A DNA stretch of 64,000 nucleotides from Flavobacteriaceae bacterium PRS1 (GCA_003709165.1 RDRZ01000003.1:62001-126000); one strand, 5' to 3'; counted from the stretch's first letter, positions 49,407 through 59,389 are shown. Made by a program: numbers and translations. The notes: generated by a model from the sequence alone, not told the origin.

Positions 49407-52400
49407 ATGCCCAATCCTAAACTAATATTTATTTTATTATCGTTTATTTTTATTTCTTGTAAAAAAGATGGTAATAAAAATACTGATATTACAAAAGAAC
49501 GAATACAAAAACCTTACAGCCCTAATTATATAAAAATAACTGCTGAAGAAAGTGGTCTTACCTTTAATAATTCTATTAATCACAATTTAAATACAAAATC
49601 TAATCTTTTTGATTTTGATTACTTTTATAACGGAGCTGGTGTTGGTATTGCAGATTTAAATAATGATGGTTTAAAAGATATCTTTTTTTGTGGTAACCAA
49701 GTCCCTAATAAACTATACTTAAATAAAGGTAATTTAATATTTGAAGACATTTCGGTATCTGCAAATATTAACGTAAACAAAAACTGGTCAAATGGTGTAA
49801 CTTTTGCTGATGTTAATAATGATGGTTGGTTAGATATCTATATCTCACAAGGTGGCCCAAACCCTAAACATCTTCGAAAAAATATTTTATTGATCAATCA
49901 AAAAGATTTAACTTTTAAAGAGGAAGCCGGCTATTATGGATTAGACGACCATGGTATCAGCACGCAATCAGCTTTTTTTGATTTTGATAAAGATGGTGAT
50001 CTAGATTGTGTCGTTATGAACGAAAATGACTATTATGGTTTAGATCCATCGAGATTCTATAACCTCCTACTAAACGACAAACAAAAATTAAATGAAAATT
50101 CAAGTCATCTGTACGAAAATGTAAACGGAAAGTTTATCGATATAACCGAAGAAGCAGGTTTGTTAAAACCAACCTTTGGTTTAGGGCTTTGTATTAGTGA
50201 TATAAACAATGATAGTTGGCTGGATATTTATATTGCAAACGATTATTATGTTCCAGATGCTTTATATATCAATAATAAGAATGGCACGTTTACAGATCAA
50301 ATTAAAGAATATACCAATCAAGTTTCTTTTTATGGAATGGGATTAGACATAGCCGATATCAACAACGATAATTTACAAGATATTTTTGTTTTAGATATGG
50401 CATCGAGCGATCATATTCGATCTAAAACATTAATGGCTTCCATGAATGTTCCAAAAATGAACTTGTTAATAAACACTTTGGATCTTCAGCATCAATACAT
50501 GTTTAACTCTCTACAATTAAATTTGGGGAATAATACCTTTCATAATGTTGCTCAATTATCTGGACTATCGAAAACCGACTGGAGTTGGGCTGGACTTATT
50601 TTTGATACAGATAATGATGGAAATGAAGATATTTACGTTACTAATGGTTACAGACGCTATGCGTCTGATAATGATTCAAGAATGAAAATTGTTAGTGCCA
50701 AACAACAATATAGAGGAAATGTGCCTCTTAACATTAAAGAAGATCTATATAACAATTTACCTTCTGAAAAATTAGCAAATATCTTGTTTAAAAATAAAGG
50801 GAATTTGAATTTTGAAAATGTCACTTCTTTATCCGATTTAAATACGCCTTCATTCTCAAATGGCGCTGCATATTCCGATTTAGATAATGATGGAGATTTA
50901 GATATCGTAGTTAATAATATGGACGACGAAGCCTTTTTATTCAAAAACATGACGGTAGAAAATGGTATTGGGAACTATATAAATATTATTACCAAAGGCA
51001 TCACTTCAGAAGATTTTTCCAAAGTATCTATTACATACAATGGAAATACTCGAACCAAAGAATCCAAAAGAGTTAGAGGCTATCTGTCTGCTGTAGATAA
51101 AACAATACACTTTGGTTTAGGCAATACATTAATAATCGATACAGTTAGAGTTTTTTGGCTTTCTGGCAAGTATCAGGAACACTATAATGTGAAAGTAAAT
51201 ACAACGCTTACTTTTTATGAAAAAGATGCTCAAAAGCAAATTTTGAATAATACATCTGAAAATAATATTTGGTTTACAAAAACAAGCAACACTTTAAACT
51301 TTATCCATAAAGAAAATAAGTTTAACGATTTTAATAAAGAAATACTATTGCCATATAAACAATCTACTTTGGGTCCTTATATTACAAAGGGAGATGCAAA
51401 CGGTGATGGCAAAGATGATATTTATATTGGAGGTGCCTTTGGACAAGCTGGACAATTATTTATTCAGAATAATAATGGAAGCTTTTCAAAAACTAAAAAT
51501 CCTGTTTTTGAAACAGATGCCAATTATGAAGATATGGAAGCTTTATTTATTGATATTGATAATGATGGCGATAATGATTTGTATGTAGTAAGTGGTGGAA
51601 GTGAATTTAATGAGCGTTCAGAAAATTTAAAAGACAGGATTTACTTAAATGATGGGAATGGCAACTTTTCTCGAGTAAGCGGAACAGAAATTGACCTTTA
51701 TACAATTAGTGGTAAAACCGTAACGAAAATAGATTATGACAATGATGGAGACTACGACCTTATAGTAGGAAACAGAATAAAACCTCAAAAATATCCTTTA
51801 CACGAAATCTCAATTATTTATGAAAACATAAATGGCACTTTCAATAATGTAACTGGCAAAATAGCTCCAGATTTTGAAGATTTTGGAATTGTAAACAAGG
51901 TAATTGCAACAGATTTTAATAATGATGGATGGATGGATTTTATTGTTGTTGGAGAATGGACTCATATTGGAATTTTTTTGAATGAAAACGGAACATTTAC
52001 AGACATTTCAAGTAACAGCAAATTAGATAATGAAAAAGGTTGGTGGTTTAATATCATAGAAACAGATATCAACAATGATGGTTTTAAAGATTATCTTATT
52101 GGAAATATAGGATTAAATATTAAGTTTAAAGTTAGTGCAGAAAAACCTTTACGTATTTATGCAGCCGATTTTGATGCTAACGGAACTCATGATGTGGTTT
52201 TAAGTAACAAATACAATGGCATTTTTGTACCTTTACGAGGAAAAGAATGTTCTACTCAACAAATGCCTTTTATAGCTGAAAAAATTCCAACTTTCAGTGA
52301 ATTTGCAAATTCTAGTTTAGAAGATATTTATGGCGATAAAATATCTACGGCTTATCAACGGGAAGTCAATCAATTTAAATCCATTTTAATTTTAAATGAA

Positions 52401-52748
52401 GGTAATGGCAAGTTTAAAAAAATTGAACTTCCAAATATGGCGCAAACCATGCCAATACTTGATAGCGATACTTACGATTTTAATGGCGATGGTTTTGAAG
52501 ACGTTATTGTTGTAGGTAATATCTATAATACTGAAGTGGAAACTCCACGTTTAGATAATCCATATGCCCTGATACTACTTTCTAATAAGAAAGATAGTTA
52601 TACAGTTTTAGGACCAGATAAAACAGGGCTTTATATTAATGGCAATGCTAAATCTGTTAAGGTAGTAAAAGAAGGAAATAAAACTATTGTAATTATTGGT
52701 AATAATAACAGCTCCATTGAAGTTTTTGAATTTAACCCAAATCATTAA
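49407..52748 (+). CDS. Giant FG-GAP/VCBS repeat lipoprotein with ASPIC/UnbV domain
   Basis: 1113 residues, with a lipoprotein signal (FILLSFIFISCKKDG). At least 14 Asp-rich calcium-binding FG-GAP-type repeats are visible, such as GVGIADLNNDGLKDIFF, GVTFADVNNDGWLDIYI, GAAYSDLDNDGDLDIVV and TYDFNGDGFEDVIVV. They form two propellers, about residues 60-500 and 650-1080. Between them lies an ASPIC/UnbV domain with RVRGYLSAVDKTIHFGLGNT and VRVFWLSGKYQEHYNV. Such proteins commonly accompany SusCD pairs in Flavobacteriia and are thought to be surface binding proteins; some databases call them RNA-binding proteins without support. It follows the terminator of the susCD unit, so it may have its own promoter. 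Confidence 0.88.
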   Translation: MPNPKLIFILLSFIFISCKKDGNKNTDITKERIQKPYSPNYIKITAEESGLTFNNSINHNLNTKSNLFDFDYFYNGAGVGIADLNNDGLKDIFFCGNQVPNKLYLNKGNLIFEDISVSANINVNKNWSNGVTFADVNNDGWLDIYISQGGPNPKHLRKNILLINQKDLTFKEEAGYYGLDDHGISTQSAFFDFDKDGDLDCVVMNENDYYGLDPSRFYNLLLNDKQKLNENSSHLYENVNGKFIDITEEAGLLKPTFGLGLCISDINNDSWLDIYIANDYYVPDALYINNKNGTFTDQIKEYTNQVSFYGMGLDIADINNDNLQDIFVLDMASSDHIRSKTLMASMNVPKMNLLINTLDLQHQYMFNSLQLNLGNNTFHNVAQLSGLSKTDWSWAGLIFDTDNDGNEDIYVTNGYRRYASDNDSRMKIVSAKQQYRGNVPLNIKEDLYNNLPSEKLANILFKNKGNLNFENVTSLSDLNTPSFSNGAAYSDLDNDGDLDIVVNNMDDEAFLFKNMTVENGIGNYINIITKGITSEDFSKVSITYNGNTRTKESKRVRGYLSAVDKTIHFGLGNTLIIDTVRVFWLSGKYQEHYNVKVNTTLTFYEKDAQKQILNNTSENNIWFTKTSNTLNFIHKENKFNDFNKEILLPYKQSTLGPYITKGDANGDGKDDIYIGGAFGQAGQLFIQNNNGSFSKTKNPVFETDANYEDMEALFIDIDNDGDNDLYVVSGGSEFNERSENLKDRIYLNDGNGNFSRVSGTEIDLYTISGKTVTKIDYDNDGDYDLIVGNRIKPQKYPLHEISIIYENINGTFNNVTGKIAPDFEDFGIVNKVIATDFNNDGWMDFIVVGEWTHIGIFLNENGTFTDISSNSKLDNEKGWWFNIIETDINNDGFKDYLIGNIGLNIKFKVSAEKPLRIYAADFDANGTHDVVLSNKYNGIFVPLRGKECSTQQMPFIAEKIPTFSEFANSSLEDIYGDKISTAYQREVNQFKSILILNEGNGKFKKIELPNMAQTMPILDSDTYDFNGDGFEDVIVVGNIYNTEVETPRLDNPYALILLSNKKDSYTVLGPDKTGLYINGNAKSVKVVKEGNKTIVIIGNNNSSIEVFEFNPNH

Positions 52749-52767
52749 TGGTAATTAAATAATTGTA

Positions 52768-53502
52768 ATGGAAAAAGAAACCCGAATATTCGGAATAAGA
52801 TCGGTAATTGAAGCCATTAACTCAAATAAAACGATTGACAAAGTATTTATACTAAAAGGACTTAAAGGCGAATTATTTCATGAATTGGATTATTTATTGA
52901 GAAAAGAATCCATAAACACATCGTATGTTCCTGTCGAAAAGTTAAATAGATTTACAAATAAAAACCATCAAGGTGTTGTTGCGCAAATTTCTCCCATAGA
53001 ATTTTATAACCTCGAAGATTTGGTAATAAACGTTATTGAGTCTGGGAAAACCCCTTTATTCCTGCTTTTAGACCAAATAAGCGATGTCAGAAATTTTGGA
53101 GCTATTATTCGAACTGCAGAATGTACGGGAGTTGATGGTATTATTATTCAGAAAAAAGGTGGTGCGCCAATAAATGGAGATACTGTAAAAACCAGTGCTG
53201 GAGCTGTTTTTAAAGTTCCCATTTGTAAAGTGGACCATATTAAAGATGCTATGTTTCATCTGCAAGCATCGGGAATAAAAGTTATTGCTGCTATCGAAAA
53301 AACTGATGATACTATTTATGATATTTCATTTAAAGAGCCTTGCGCCATAATTATGGGATCAGAGGGCAAAGGAATTTCACCTTCTATTATTAAATTGGCA
53401 GATGAGAGAGCTAAATTACCAATGTATGGTAACATAGGTTCGCTTAATGTTTCGGTAGCCTGTGGTGCATTTTTATACGAAGCTGTTAGGCAAAGACTTT
53501 AG
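52768..53502 (+). CDS. rlmB: 23S rRNA (guanosine-2'-O-)-methyltransferase RlmB
   Basis: 244 residues of the SpoU (trmH) family, which uses SAM bound in a deep trefoil knot. The N-terminal substrate-binding domain includes IFGIRSVIEAINSNKTIDKV and FTNKNHQGVVAQISPIEFY. Motifs 1-3 are DVRNFGAIIRTAECTGVDGI, IIMGSEGKGISPSIIKLADE and LNVSVACGAFLYEAV. RlmB methylates G2251 of 23S rRNA; TrmH-type tRNA activity is less likely given the NHQGV motif. It overlaps the convergent rhomboid gene by 4 bases. Confidence 0.92.
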   Translation: MEKETRIFGIRSVIEAINSNKTIDKVFILKGLKGELFHELDYLLRKESINTSYVPVEKLNRFTNKNHQGVVAQISPIEFYNLEDLVINVIESGKTPLFLLLDQISDVRNFGAIIRTAECTGVDGIIIQKKGGAPINGDTVKTSAGAVFKVPICKVDHIKDAMFHLQASGIKVIAAIEKTDDTIYDISFKEPCAIIMGSEGKGISPSIIKLADERAKLPMYGNIGSLNVSVACGAFLYEAVRQRL

Positions 53503-54236
53503 TCTTCCTTGTCTCGCTTAAAATAATACTTGATTTTAGGAGGTTCCTCTTTCTCTTCTACCTCATTGTCTCCTCTAGTTTCAATAAAGTTTCCGTCTTT
53601 ATCAAAATGTTTTAAAAAAGGGTCATCGTCTTCATTATAATCATCGTGCTCCCATGCATATTTTTTAGGTTTTGATATATTTTTTCTGAATATAATTGCA
53701 AAAAACAAACCTACTATAAGTCCAGATAAGTGTCCTTCCCAAGACATATTCTCTTTTATTGGAAACACATACCAAATCATACTTCCATAAAGAAAAATAA
53801 TTAAAAGCGATAATGCTAACAATCTATAATGTTTGGAGAAAATGCCTTTGAATAACGTAAAACTCATTAATACATAAATTAAACCACTAACTCCTATATG
53901 ATTTTCTGGACGACCAATACACCATGTTAAAAATCCAGAAAGTAAGATGCCATAAAAAATAACTTTCCATGAAATAGTTCTGTAGAAATAAAACAATGCG
54001 GCTGAAAGCACAAATAATGGAATAGTATTATGATACAAATGCTCAATATCACTATGTATAAACGGACTAAAAATAACACCTCTTAATCCTGTTAGAGTTC
54101 TTGGATAGACTCCAAAAGAGTTAAACCTATACCCGAATTTTACTTCAAACCAAAAGACTGTCCAAATAATGAGCACAAACAAAACAGGATATCCTAAAAC
54201 TCCTGTGGTAAATTTAAACTGGTTTTGATTATTCAT
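53499..54236 (-). CDS. Rhomboid-family intramembrane serine protease
   Basis: 245 residues with about six membrane helices. The catalytic Ser lies in GVSGLIYVLM (about residues 127-136) and the His in WEGHLSGLIVG (about 172-182). The conserved HLYHNTIPLFVLSAALFY is at about 65-82. After the last helix there is a charged cytoplasmic tail (about 190-245, rich in Asp, Glu, Lys). Rhomboids cut membrane proteins within or near the membrane; natural substrates in this group are not known. Confidence 0.9.
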   Translation of the reverse strand: MNNQNQFKFTTGVLGYPVLFVLIIWTVFWFEVKFGYRFNSFGVYPRTLTGLRGVIFSPFIHSDIEHLYHNTIPLFVLSAALFYFYRTISWKVIFYGILLSGFLTWCIGRPENHIGVSGLIYVLMSFTLFKGIFSKHYRLLALSLLIIFLYGSMIWYVFPIKENMSWEGHLSGLIVGLFFAIIFRKNISKPKKYAWEHDDYNEDDDPFLKHFDKDGNFIETRGDNEVEEKEEPPKIKYYFKRDKED

Positions 54237-54337
54237 TTTACATAAAATTATATAAAAGATTGCAAATAGTTAACCATTTATTGTTTTTATGATAAATTGT
54301 CACATAAAATAAATCAAAAATGCTGTAATTTTACATT

Positions 54338-55615
54338 ATGAATGAACCTTTAGCAGAACGTTTACGTCCAAAGATTTTAGATGAGTTTTTAAGCCAATCG
54401 CATTTGGTGGGTCCAAAAGGTGCATTAACGCAACATATTAAGCAAGGACTCATTCCGTCGATGATTTTTTGGGGTCCACCAGGAACTGGTAAAACAACTT
54501 TAGCACATATTATAGCGAATACATCTGAACGTCCTTTTTATGCTTTAAGTGCCATTAGTTCAGGAGTTAAGGATTTACGAGAAATTATAAATAAAGCAAA
54601 ACAAAGCGGAGGTTTATTTACTACAAAAAATCCTATTTTGTTTATAGATGAAATCCATAGATTTAGTAAATCGCAACAAGATTCTTTATTGCAAGCTGTA
54701 GAAAAAGGTTGGGTAACTTTAATTGGAGCAACAACCGAGAACCCAAGTTTTGAAGTGATTCCTGCATTATTATCACGCTGTCAAGTCTATATTTTAAATC
54801 CTTTTGATAAAAAAGATTTAGAAGCACTTTTAAAGCGGGCAATCGAAAAAGATGAGCTAATCTCTAAAAAAAATATAACTCTTAAAGAAACTGAAGCTTT
54901 ATTGCGTCTTTCAGGTGGAGATGCCCGAAAGTTGTTGAACATTTTTGAGCTTTTAGTAAATTCTGATAATTCTAAAAATATTATTATAACAAATGAATCT
55001 GTATTACAAAAAGTACAGAATAATACTGTTCGTTATGATAAAACCGGTGAGCAACACTACGATATTATTTCAGCTTTTATAAAGTCTATTCGTGGTAGTG
55101 ACCCAAATGCTGCTGTGTATTGGTTGGCTAGAATGATTGAAGGTGGTGAAGATTTAAAATTTATTGCTCGAAGACTCCTAATTCTTGCTAGTGAAGATAT
55201 TGGTAATGCAAACCCAACGGCCTTGGTTATTGCAAATAGTACGTTTCAATCGGTTTCTACAATAGGCTATCCAGAATCTCGAATTATTTTGAGTCAATGT
55301 GCAACTTATTTAGCATGTTCTGCAAAAAGTAATGCATCATATCAAGCTATAAAAAACGCACAACAATTAGTAAAAGAAACTGGCGATTTAAGTGTGCCTC
55401 TCTCTTTACGAAATGCACCAACTAAACTTATGAAAGAGTTAGGTTATGGCGAAGACTACCAATATGCACATAATTATGAAGGCAATTTCGCAAAGCATGA
55501 GTTTTTGCCTGAAGAAATTAAGGATACCAAACTTTATGAACCTGGAAATAATCCCCGGGAAAATGGTTTACGAGACTATTTAAAACAACGCTGGAAAGAT
55601 AAATATGATTATTAG
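54338..55615 (+). CDS. rarA: Replication-associated recombination protein A
   Basis: 425 residues, an AAA+ ATPase of the clamp-loader clade (MgsA/RarA, like eukaryotic WRNIP1), acting at stalled replication forks. Walker A is GPPGTGKTTLAH (about residues 48-59), Walker B is LFIDEIHRFSKSQQD (about 105-119), and sensor 1 is IGATTENPSFEV. The C-terminal tetramerisation and MgsA domain includes YWLARMIEGGEDLKFIARRL and YEGNFAKHEFLPEEI. Single gene. Confidence 0.95.
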   Translation: MNEPLAERLRPKILDEFLSQSHLVGPKGALTQHIKQGLIPSMIFWGPPGTGKTTLAHIIANTSERPFYALSAISSGVKDLREIINKAKQSGGLFTTKNPILFIDEIHRFSKSQQDSLLQAVEKGWVTLIGATTENPSFEVIPALLSRCQVYILNPFDKKDLEALLKRAIEKDELISKKNITLKETEALLRLSGGDARKLLNIFELLVNSDNSKNIIITNESVLQKVQNNTVRYDKTGEQHYDIISAFIKSIRGSDPNAAVYWLARMIEGGEDLKFIARRLLILASEDIGNANPTALVIANSTFQSVSTIGYPESRIILSQCATYLACSAKSNASYQAIKNAQQLVKETGDLSVPLSLRNAPTKLMKELGYGEDYQYAHNYEGNFAKHEFLPEEIKDTKLYEPGNNPRENGLRDYLKQRWKDKYDY

Positions 55616-55626
55616 GTGTTAGGGAA

Positions 55627-56412
55627 TTAAAATTTAATGTTCAATAATTTAGTGTTATAGTTTTTTCCATCATTTTGAGATATATACCAAAAGCTGTCTT
55701 TTTTATAAACGATTGCGTCTTTACCTTTTACAATAAATGTATCTTGTTTAGGTGTCGTCAATAAAATCATGACTACTTTTGGAGTAGAATCAACAAGCTG
55801 AAACCCATTTTCAATCACTTGTGCATATAATACATTTGAAGTTTTAACAGTTTTAACTTCAAGAACTACAGCTTTATCAACTTCTACAATTGCTTTAATT
55901 TCTTCAACCTCACCTAATATTTTAACTTTTTTTTCTTCGGCTTTAGCAGCAACTTTAGCATTAGATGATTCTTGGTCTTTAAGAGACTTTATTTCTTCCT
56001 TTAACTTTTCTGTTTCTTGATTTGCTTCAGTTTTAATTCTGTTTTCGGCTAATGATTTTTTAGTTGGTTTATAACTATAGTTAACCGTTTCTAACGATTT
56101 AAAAGCGTCTCTTAATGCTAAATGATAAGCTTTCTTAAAATCTTTTTCTCTACTTTCTCCTACTTCAGATGCGAAAATAATTTCATTCTTACAATTTCTC
56201 AATACCACAACTAACTTTGTTATAAAAAATCCTTTTATATTTTCAACATCAGTACGTAAAGCCAAACACCCATTATATACTAAATCTTTGGGGAAAACCT
56301 CATTATCCATAATAGAAGTAAATCCATATTTATAATCATTAATAGTTGTTTTCGAAAATGTACTGGAGACAAAACATAAAACAATAAGAGCGAAAATATA
56401 TTTAGTCGTCAT
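55627..56412 (-). CDS. Secreted protein, shorter member of a tandem pair
   Basis: 261 residues with a signal peptide (about 1-20). It resembles the next gene (56430-57269) along its whole length: NDYKYGFTS, LYNGCLALRTDV-like segment, VLRNCKNEIIFASEVGESRE, and a Lys/Glu-rich coiled-coil middle (about 130-180). Compared with the paralogue about 29 residues are missing just after NDYKY. Both end in strands around DAIVYKKDSFWYISQ. Function unknown; the pattern fits envelope proteins of Flavobacteriaceae. Confidence 0.75.
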   Translation of the reverse strand: MTTKYIFALIVLCFVSSTFSKTTINDYKYGFTSIMDNEVFPKDLVYNGCLALRTDVENIKGFFITKLVVVLRNCKNEIIFASEVGESREKDFKKAYHLALRDAFKSLETVNYSYKPTKKSLAENRIKTEANQETEKLKEEIKSLKDQESSNAKVAAKAEEKKVKILGEVEEIKAIVEVDKAVVLEVKTVKTSNVLYAQVIENGFQLVDSTPKVVMILLTTPKQDTFIVKGKDAIVYKKDSFWYISQNDGKNYNTKLLNIKF

Positions 56413-56429
56413 TTTTTTTAAATAGGTTG

Positions 56430-57269
56430 TTAAAATCTAATATCTAAAGTCTCTATTACTGTTTTGTCGCCAACTATATATTCACGTATCCATTGATTCT
56501 CTTTTTTATAGATAATGCCATTTTTATTTATAATAATAAAAACATTCGGAATTGATGCATTACGAATTATGAACTCTACTTTATTAGATTTGCTATTTAT
56601 CAATTCAAATCCGTTAGTAATAGATTTTGCTATAAAATAATTCTCATCTTCCTTTAAGGCTACTACAGTTTCTGAATCTATTAGAGGCGTTTTTTCAGTT
56701 TCTTCAACCTTTACAACAAGAATTTCTTCCTTTACTTTTAACTCTTTATTTTCTGCAATTAATTTTTCAACATCATTTTTGTTGTTTTGATTACTTATAT
56801 CAGTACTTCTTAACTCATCCTTTGTGGAATTTGTTTTTTTTGGTTCATAAAAATAATTAACGGCATTAAAGCCTTCCATTGCTTTTTGAATTCCAATTTT
56901 ATAAACTTTATCAAAATATTTTTCTTTAGTAACTCCTTCCGTCTGAAATACTATATTATTATCGCAATCTCTTAAAACAATAGTGACTCTTGTTTTAAAA
57001 GCTCCTTTAGCTGTTATTTCTGAAATTAATGCTAAGCAATAATCTGATTTTAAATCATCTGGATAAATCTCTCCTTCTAGGATGGGTTTAAATCCATTTT
57101 TCTTAAATAAGTATCGAGTTAAACTATTCAAATTGTATTCGTTGGCTTCATTTTGAAAATGAAACTGCTTTTCTACAATAACATATTTATAATCGTTTAA
57201 GCTTGGTTGAGCTTTACAAATAATAGCGAATCCTAATACTAGAATTAATGAAATAATTATTTTTTTCAT
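56430..57269 (-). CDS. Secreted protein, longer member of a tandem pair
   Basis: 279 residues with a signal peptide (MKKIIISLILVLGFAIICKA). Full-length form of the family: LNDYKYVIVEKQFHFQNEAN, NLNSLTRYLFKKNGFKPILE, TRVTIVLRDCDNNIVFQTEG, and a coiled-coil middle. It precedes the paralogue by 17 bases on the same strand, so they are probably cotranscribed after a local duplication. Role unknown. Confidence 0.75.
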   Translation of the reverse strand: MKKIIISLILVLGFAIICKAQPSLNDYKYVIVEKQFHFQNEANEYNLNSLTRYLFKKNGFKPILEGEIYPDDLKSDYCLALISEITAKGAFKTRVTIVLRDCDNNIVFQTEGVTKEKYFDKVYKIGIQKAMEGFNAVNYFYEPKKTNSTKDELRSTDISNQNNKNDVEKLIAENKELKVKEEILVVKVEETEKTPLIDSETVVALKEDENYFIAKSITNGFELINSKSNKVEFIIRNASIPNVFIIINKNGIIYKKENQWIREYIVGDKTVIETLDIRF

Positions 57270-57302
57270 AGGTAAATTTTAATTTAATAATTGTAAATAT
57301 AG

Positions 57303-57992
57303 CTATAAATATTTTTTTAATTCTAAAAGATTATCAACTTGTTTTACATCTTTTCCCAGCGTTTCGTTATGGTAATTAAAACAAATAGCATCCATACCAA
57401 AATTTAGTGCTCCTAAAATATCTGCTTCATAATTATCTCCAATCATTATGCTATTTTCTTGGTTAGCCTGTGCTTTACTTAAGGCATGTTTAAAAATTTT
57501 TTGGTTGGGTTTTTTAACACCTACCATTTCAGAATTTGTAACCGTTTGAAAATATTTATCAATATCAGAATTGTTTAACTTTCCTTGCTGTACTTCTTTA
57601 AATCCATTTGTAATAATATGAAGTTTATATTTAGGGTTAAGATATTCTAAAATTTCAATTGTACCTTCGAACAAATGATTAAACGTGATTAAGAATGTAA
57701 TATAATCATCAGAAAGTTTATTTATCATGCTCGATTTTACTTTTATGTTTAACAATTTAAACGCATCATTTAGCCTTCCGTAGCGCAAGGTTTCCTTATT
57801 AATTTTTTCTTCTCTATACAATTTCCAATATTGAGAATTTATAGGCACATAAATTTCTAAAAAATCATCTAAATCAACTTTAATATTATTGATTTCAAAT
57901 ATTTTTTTAAACGTAAGTGCCGAGTTTTTGTCAAAATCCCAAAGTGTATGGTCTAAATCAAAAAAAATATGAGAAATATTATTGATCTTCAT
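57303..57992 (-). CDS. YjjG-family noncanonical pyrimidine nucleotidase (HAD superfamily)
   Basis: 229 residues with a HAD fold. Motif I is FFDLDHTLWDFDKNSALTF (nucleophile and acid Asp), motif II is HIITNGFKEVQQGKL, motif III is the Lys in MVGVKKPNQKIFKHAL, and motif IV is SIMIGDNYEADILGALNFGM. The layout matches YjjG/YfnB phosphatases, which dephosphorylate non-canonical pyrimidine nucleotides. It overlaps the upstream gene by 14 bases, so the two are coupled. Confidence 0.88.
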   Translation of the reverse strand: MKINNISHIFFDLDHTLWDFDKNSALTFKKIFEINNIKVDLDDFLEIYVPINSQYWKLYREEKINKETLRYGRLNDAFKLLNIKVKSSMINKLSDDYITFLITFNHLFEGTIEILEYLNPKYKLHIITNGFKEVQQGKLNNSDIDKYFQTVTNSEMVGVKKPNQKIFKHALSKAQANQENSIMIGDNYEADILGALNFGMDAICFNYHNETLGKDVKQVDNLLELKKYL

Positions 57993-59283
57993 CTTCAGAA
58001 TCTAAAATTATAGAGAATAGTTCTTTAAATCCATGCCACCTTGCTTCGCTACTAAATGTATAATTATGAAATACCGGAATAAAAGTACCATTTACACGCT
58101 TTACTTCATTTATAATCCTATTAAGTGTTTCTTTTTTATCTAATAAAGATGCGTGTTTTAATAAAGCATAATCCATTACATGAAACGAGTTTATCATTAA
58201 TGGAGTTTGTATTTCGTAATCGAGGTCATAAAACAAAAAAGGCGTACAAGTTCCTGCCCGAAAACCAATCTCGTTTACATAACCCATTGTAAAATCTTTC
58301 TTAATCTCCAGGTCGATAAGATTTCTATAACTTGCTGGTAAATTTAATTTAGAAAACGAATTTCTGGATGCCTCTAATGTCGTATTAATGATAGATTCCA
58401 TATTTATCTTTTCTTCCTTTAGGGTGTCAAAATTTTCCAAAGCAAAATAGGAAGTTTTTAATCCAATCTTACAGTAATCGGCAACCGATTTTATTAACGA
58501 TACAAACTTGCGTTTATTAATACTTATATTTTTATCGTGAGTAGAATAATCTCCTATTAAAAAGAATACTACAAACTTATGTTTTGTTTGTTTCTGCTTA
58601 TTTATAACCCATTTAAAGGTGTTATAAGGATCTCTTTTAAAACTTAAAAGCACCAAATAACGTTGGTATAATTGTCTTATTCTAAACCTTAATATATCAG
58701 CTAATGTTCCACCAATGGTACGCATTAATCCTTTGTGTTTAAAATAATATGCAACGGGCACATCTATAATTGGATTAATGTTGTAAGTACGATTCTTGAA
58801 TTTAAAATCAGTAAACCGTTCTTGCAATGAGTCTTTAAATAAGTACGCCCAAATATCTACAACTGGCTGTTTAAGGAATCCGTTTTTAAACGCCAAACTT
58901 TCTTTTGCTGTAAAGCGACCATAATCGTCTTTTACGTGTGGTAAATATTCTTCATAACGAGTTAATAAATAAAACGAAGCCGCAAAAATATCGAAAGAGA
59001 TTGCGCTTTTTTCACCATTGAAAAAGAAGGCTTTGGTATGTTTCCAGTCTTGTACCAATATATCAATATCCGACAAGCCTTGCTCAAACAAAATCTCATG
59101 GCTTTTAATAAAAAATTCGTTACCTAATGCTTTCCTTGTATAGGACATTTTTAAACTATCATGTGCAATAAACTCTTCTACTGTTGTAGTAAAAGAAACT
59201 GGAAACCCTAATATTCTTGTGCAAATATGTTTAAAGATGTACTTTAATCGAGGTGTTATTTTATGAGTATATACTAATAACAT
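57979..59283 (-). CDS. DUF7033/polysaccharide-deacetylase-like protein
   Basis: 434 residues, no export signal. The N-terminus (MLLVYTHKITPRLKYIFKHI) and FFNGEKSAISFDIFAASFYLLTRYEEYLPH match proteins annotated as polysaccharide-deacetylase family in Flavobacteriia. The C-terminal half carries NodB-like hints (VFFLIGDYSTHDKNISINKR, EIGFRAGTCTPFLFYDLDYE, and FIPVFHNYTFSSEARWHGFK), but the classic metal triad is only partly recognisable. It may act on cell-wall or exopolysaccharide sugars, or be a non-catalytic relative. Confidence 0.75.
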   Translation of the reverse strand: MLLVYTHKITPRLKYIFKHICTRILGFPVSFTTTVEEFIAHDSLKMSYTRKALGNEFFIKSHEILFEQGLSDIDILVQDWKHTKAFFFNGEKSAISFDIFAASFYLLTRYEEYLPHVKDDYGRFTAKESLAFKNGFLKQPVVDIWAYLFKDSLQERFTDFKFKNRTYNINPIIDVPVAYYFKHKGLMRTIGGTLADILRFRIRQLYQRYLVLLSFKRDPYNTFKWVINKQKQTKHKFVVFFLIGDYSTHDKNISINKRKFVSLIKSVADYCKIGLKTSYFALENFDTLKEEKINMESIINTTLEASRNSFSKLNLPASYRNLIDLEIKKDFTMGYVNEIGFRAGTCTPFLFYDLDYEIQTPLMINSFHVMDYALLKHASLLDKKETLNRIINEVKRVNGTFIPVFHNYTFSSEARWHGFKELFSIILDSEDEDQ

Positions 59284-59371
59284 TTATAAAATGTAAATTC
59301 CAATATTTAAAAATACAAATTCCAAAAGATTTTCATATTTATTGCCATTAAAATAAAGTATTGGAATTTGG

Positions 59372-59389
59372 TCCCGATAGCTATCGGGA
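59372..59389. repeat. Palindromic repeat, copy 3
   Basis: A perfect 18-base palindrome, TCCCGATAGCTATCGGGA, in the gap between radC and the DUF7033 gene. It is related to the copies in the ribosomal operon (31121 and 32332). Confidence 0.8.
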
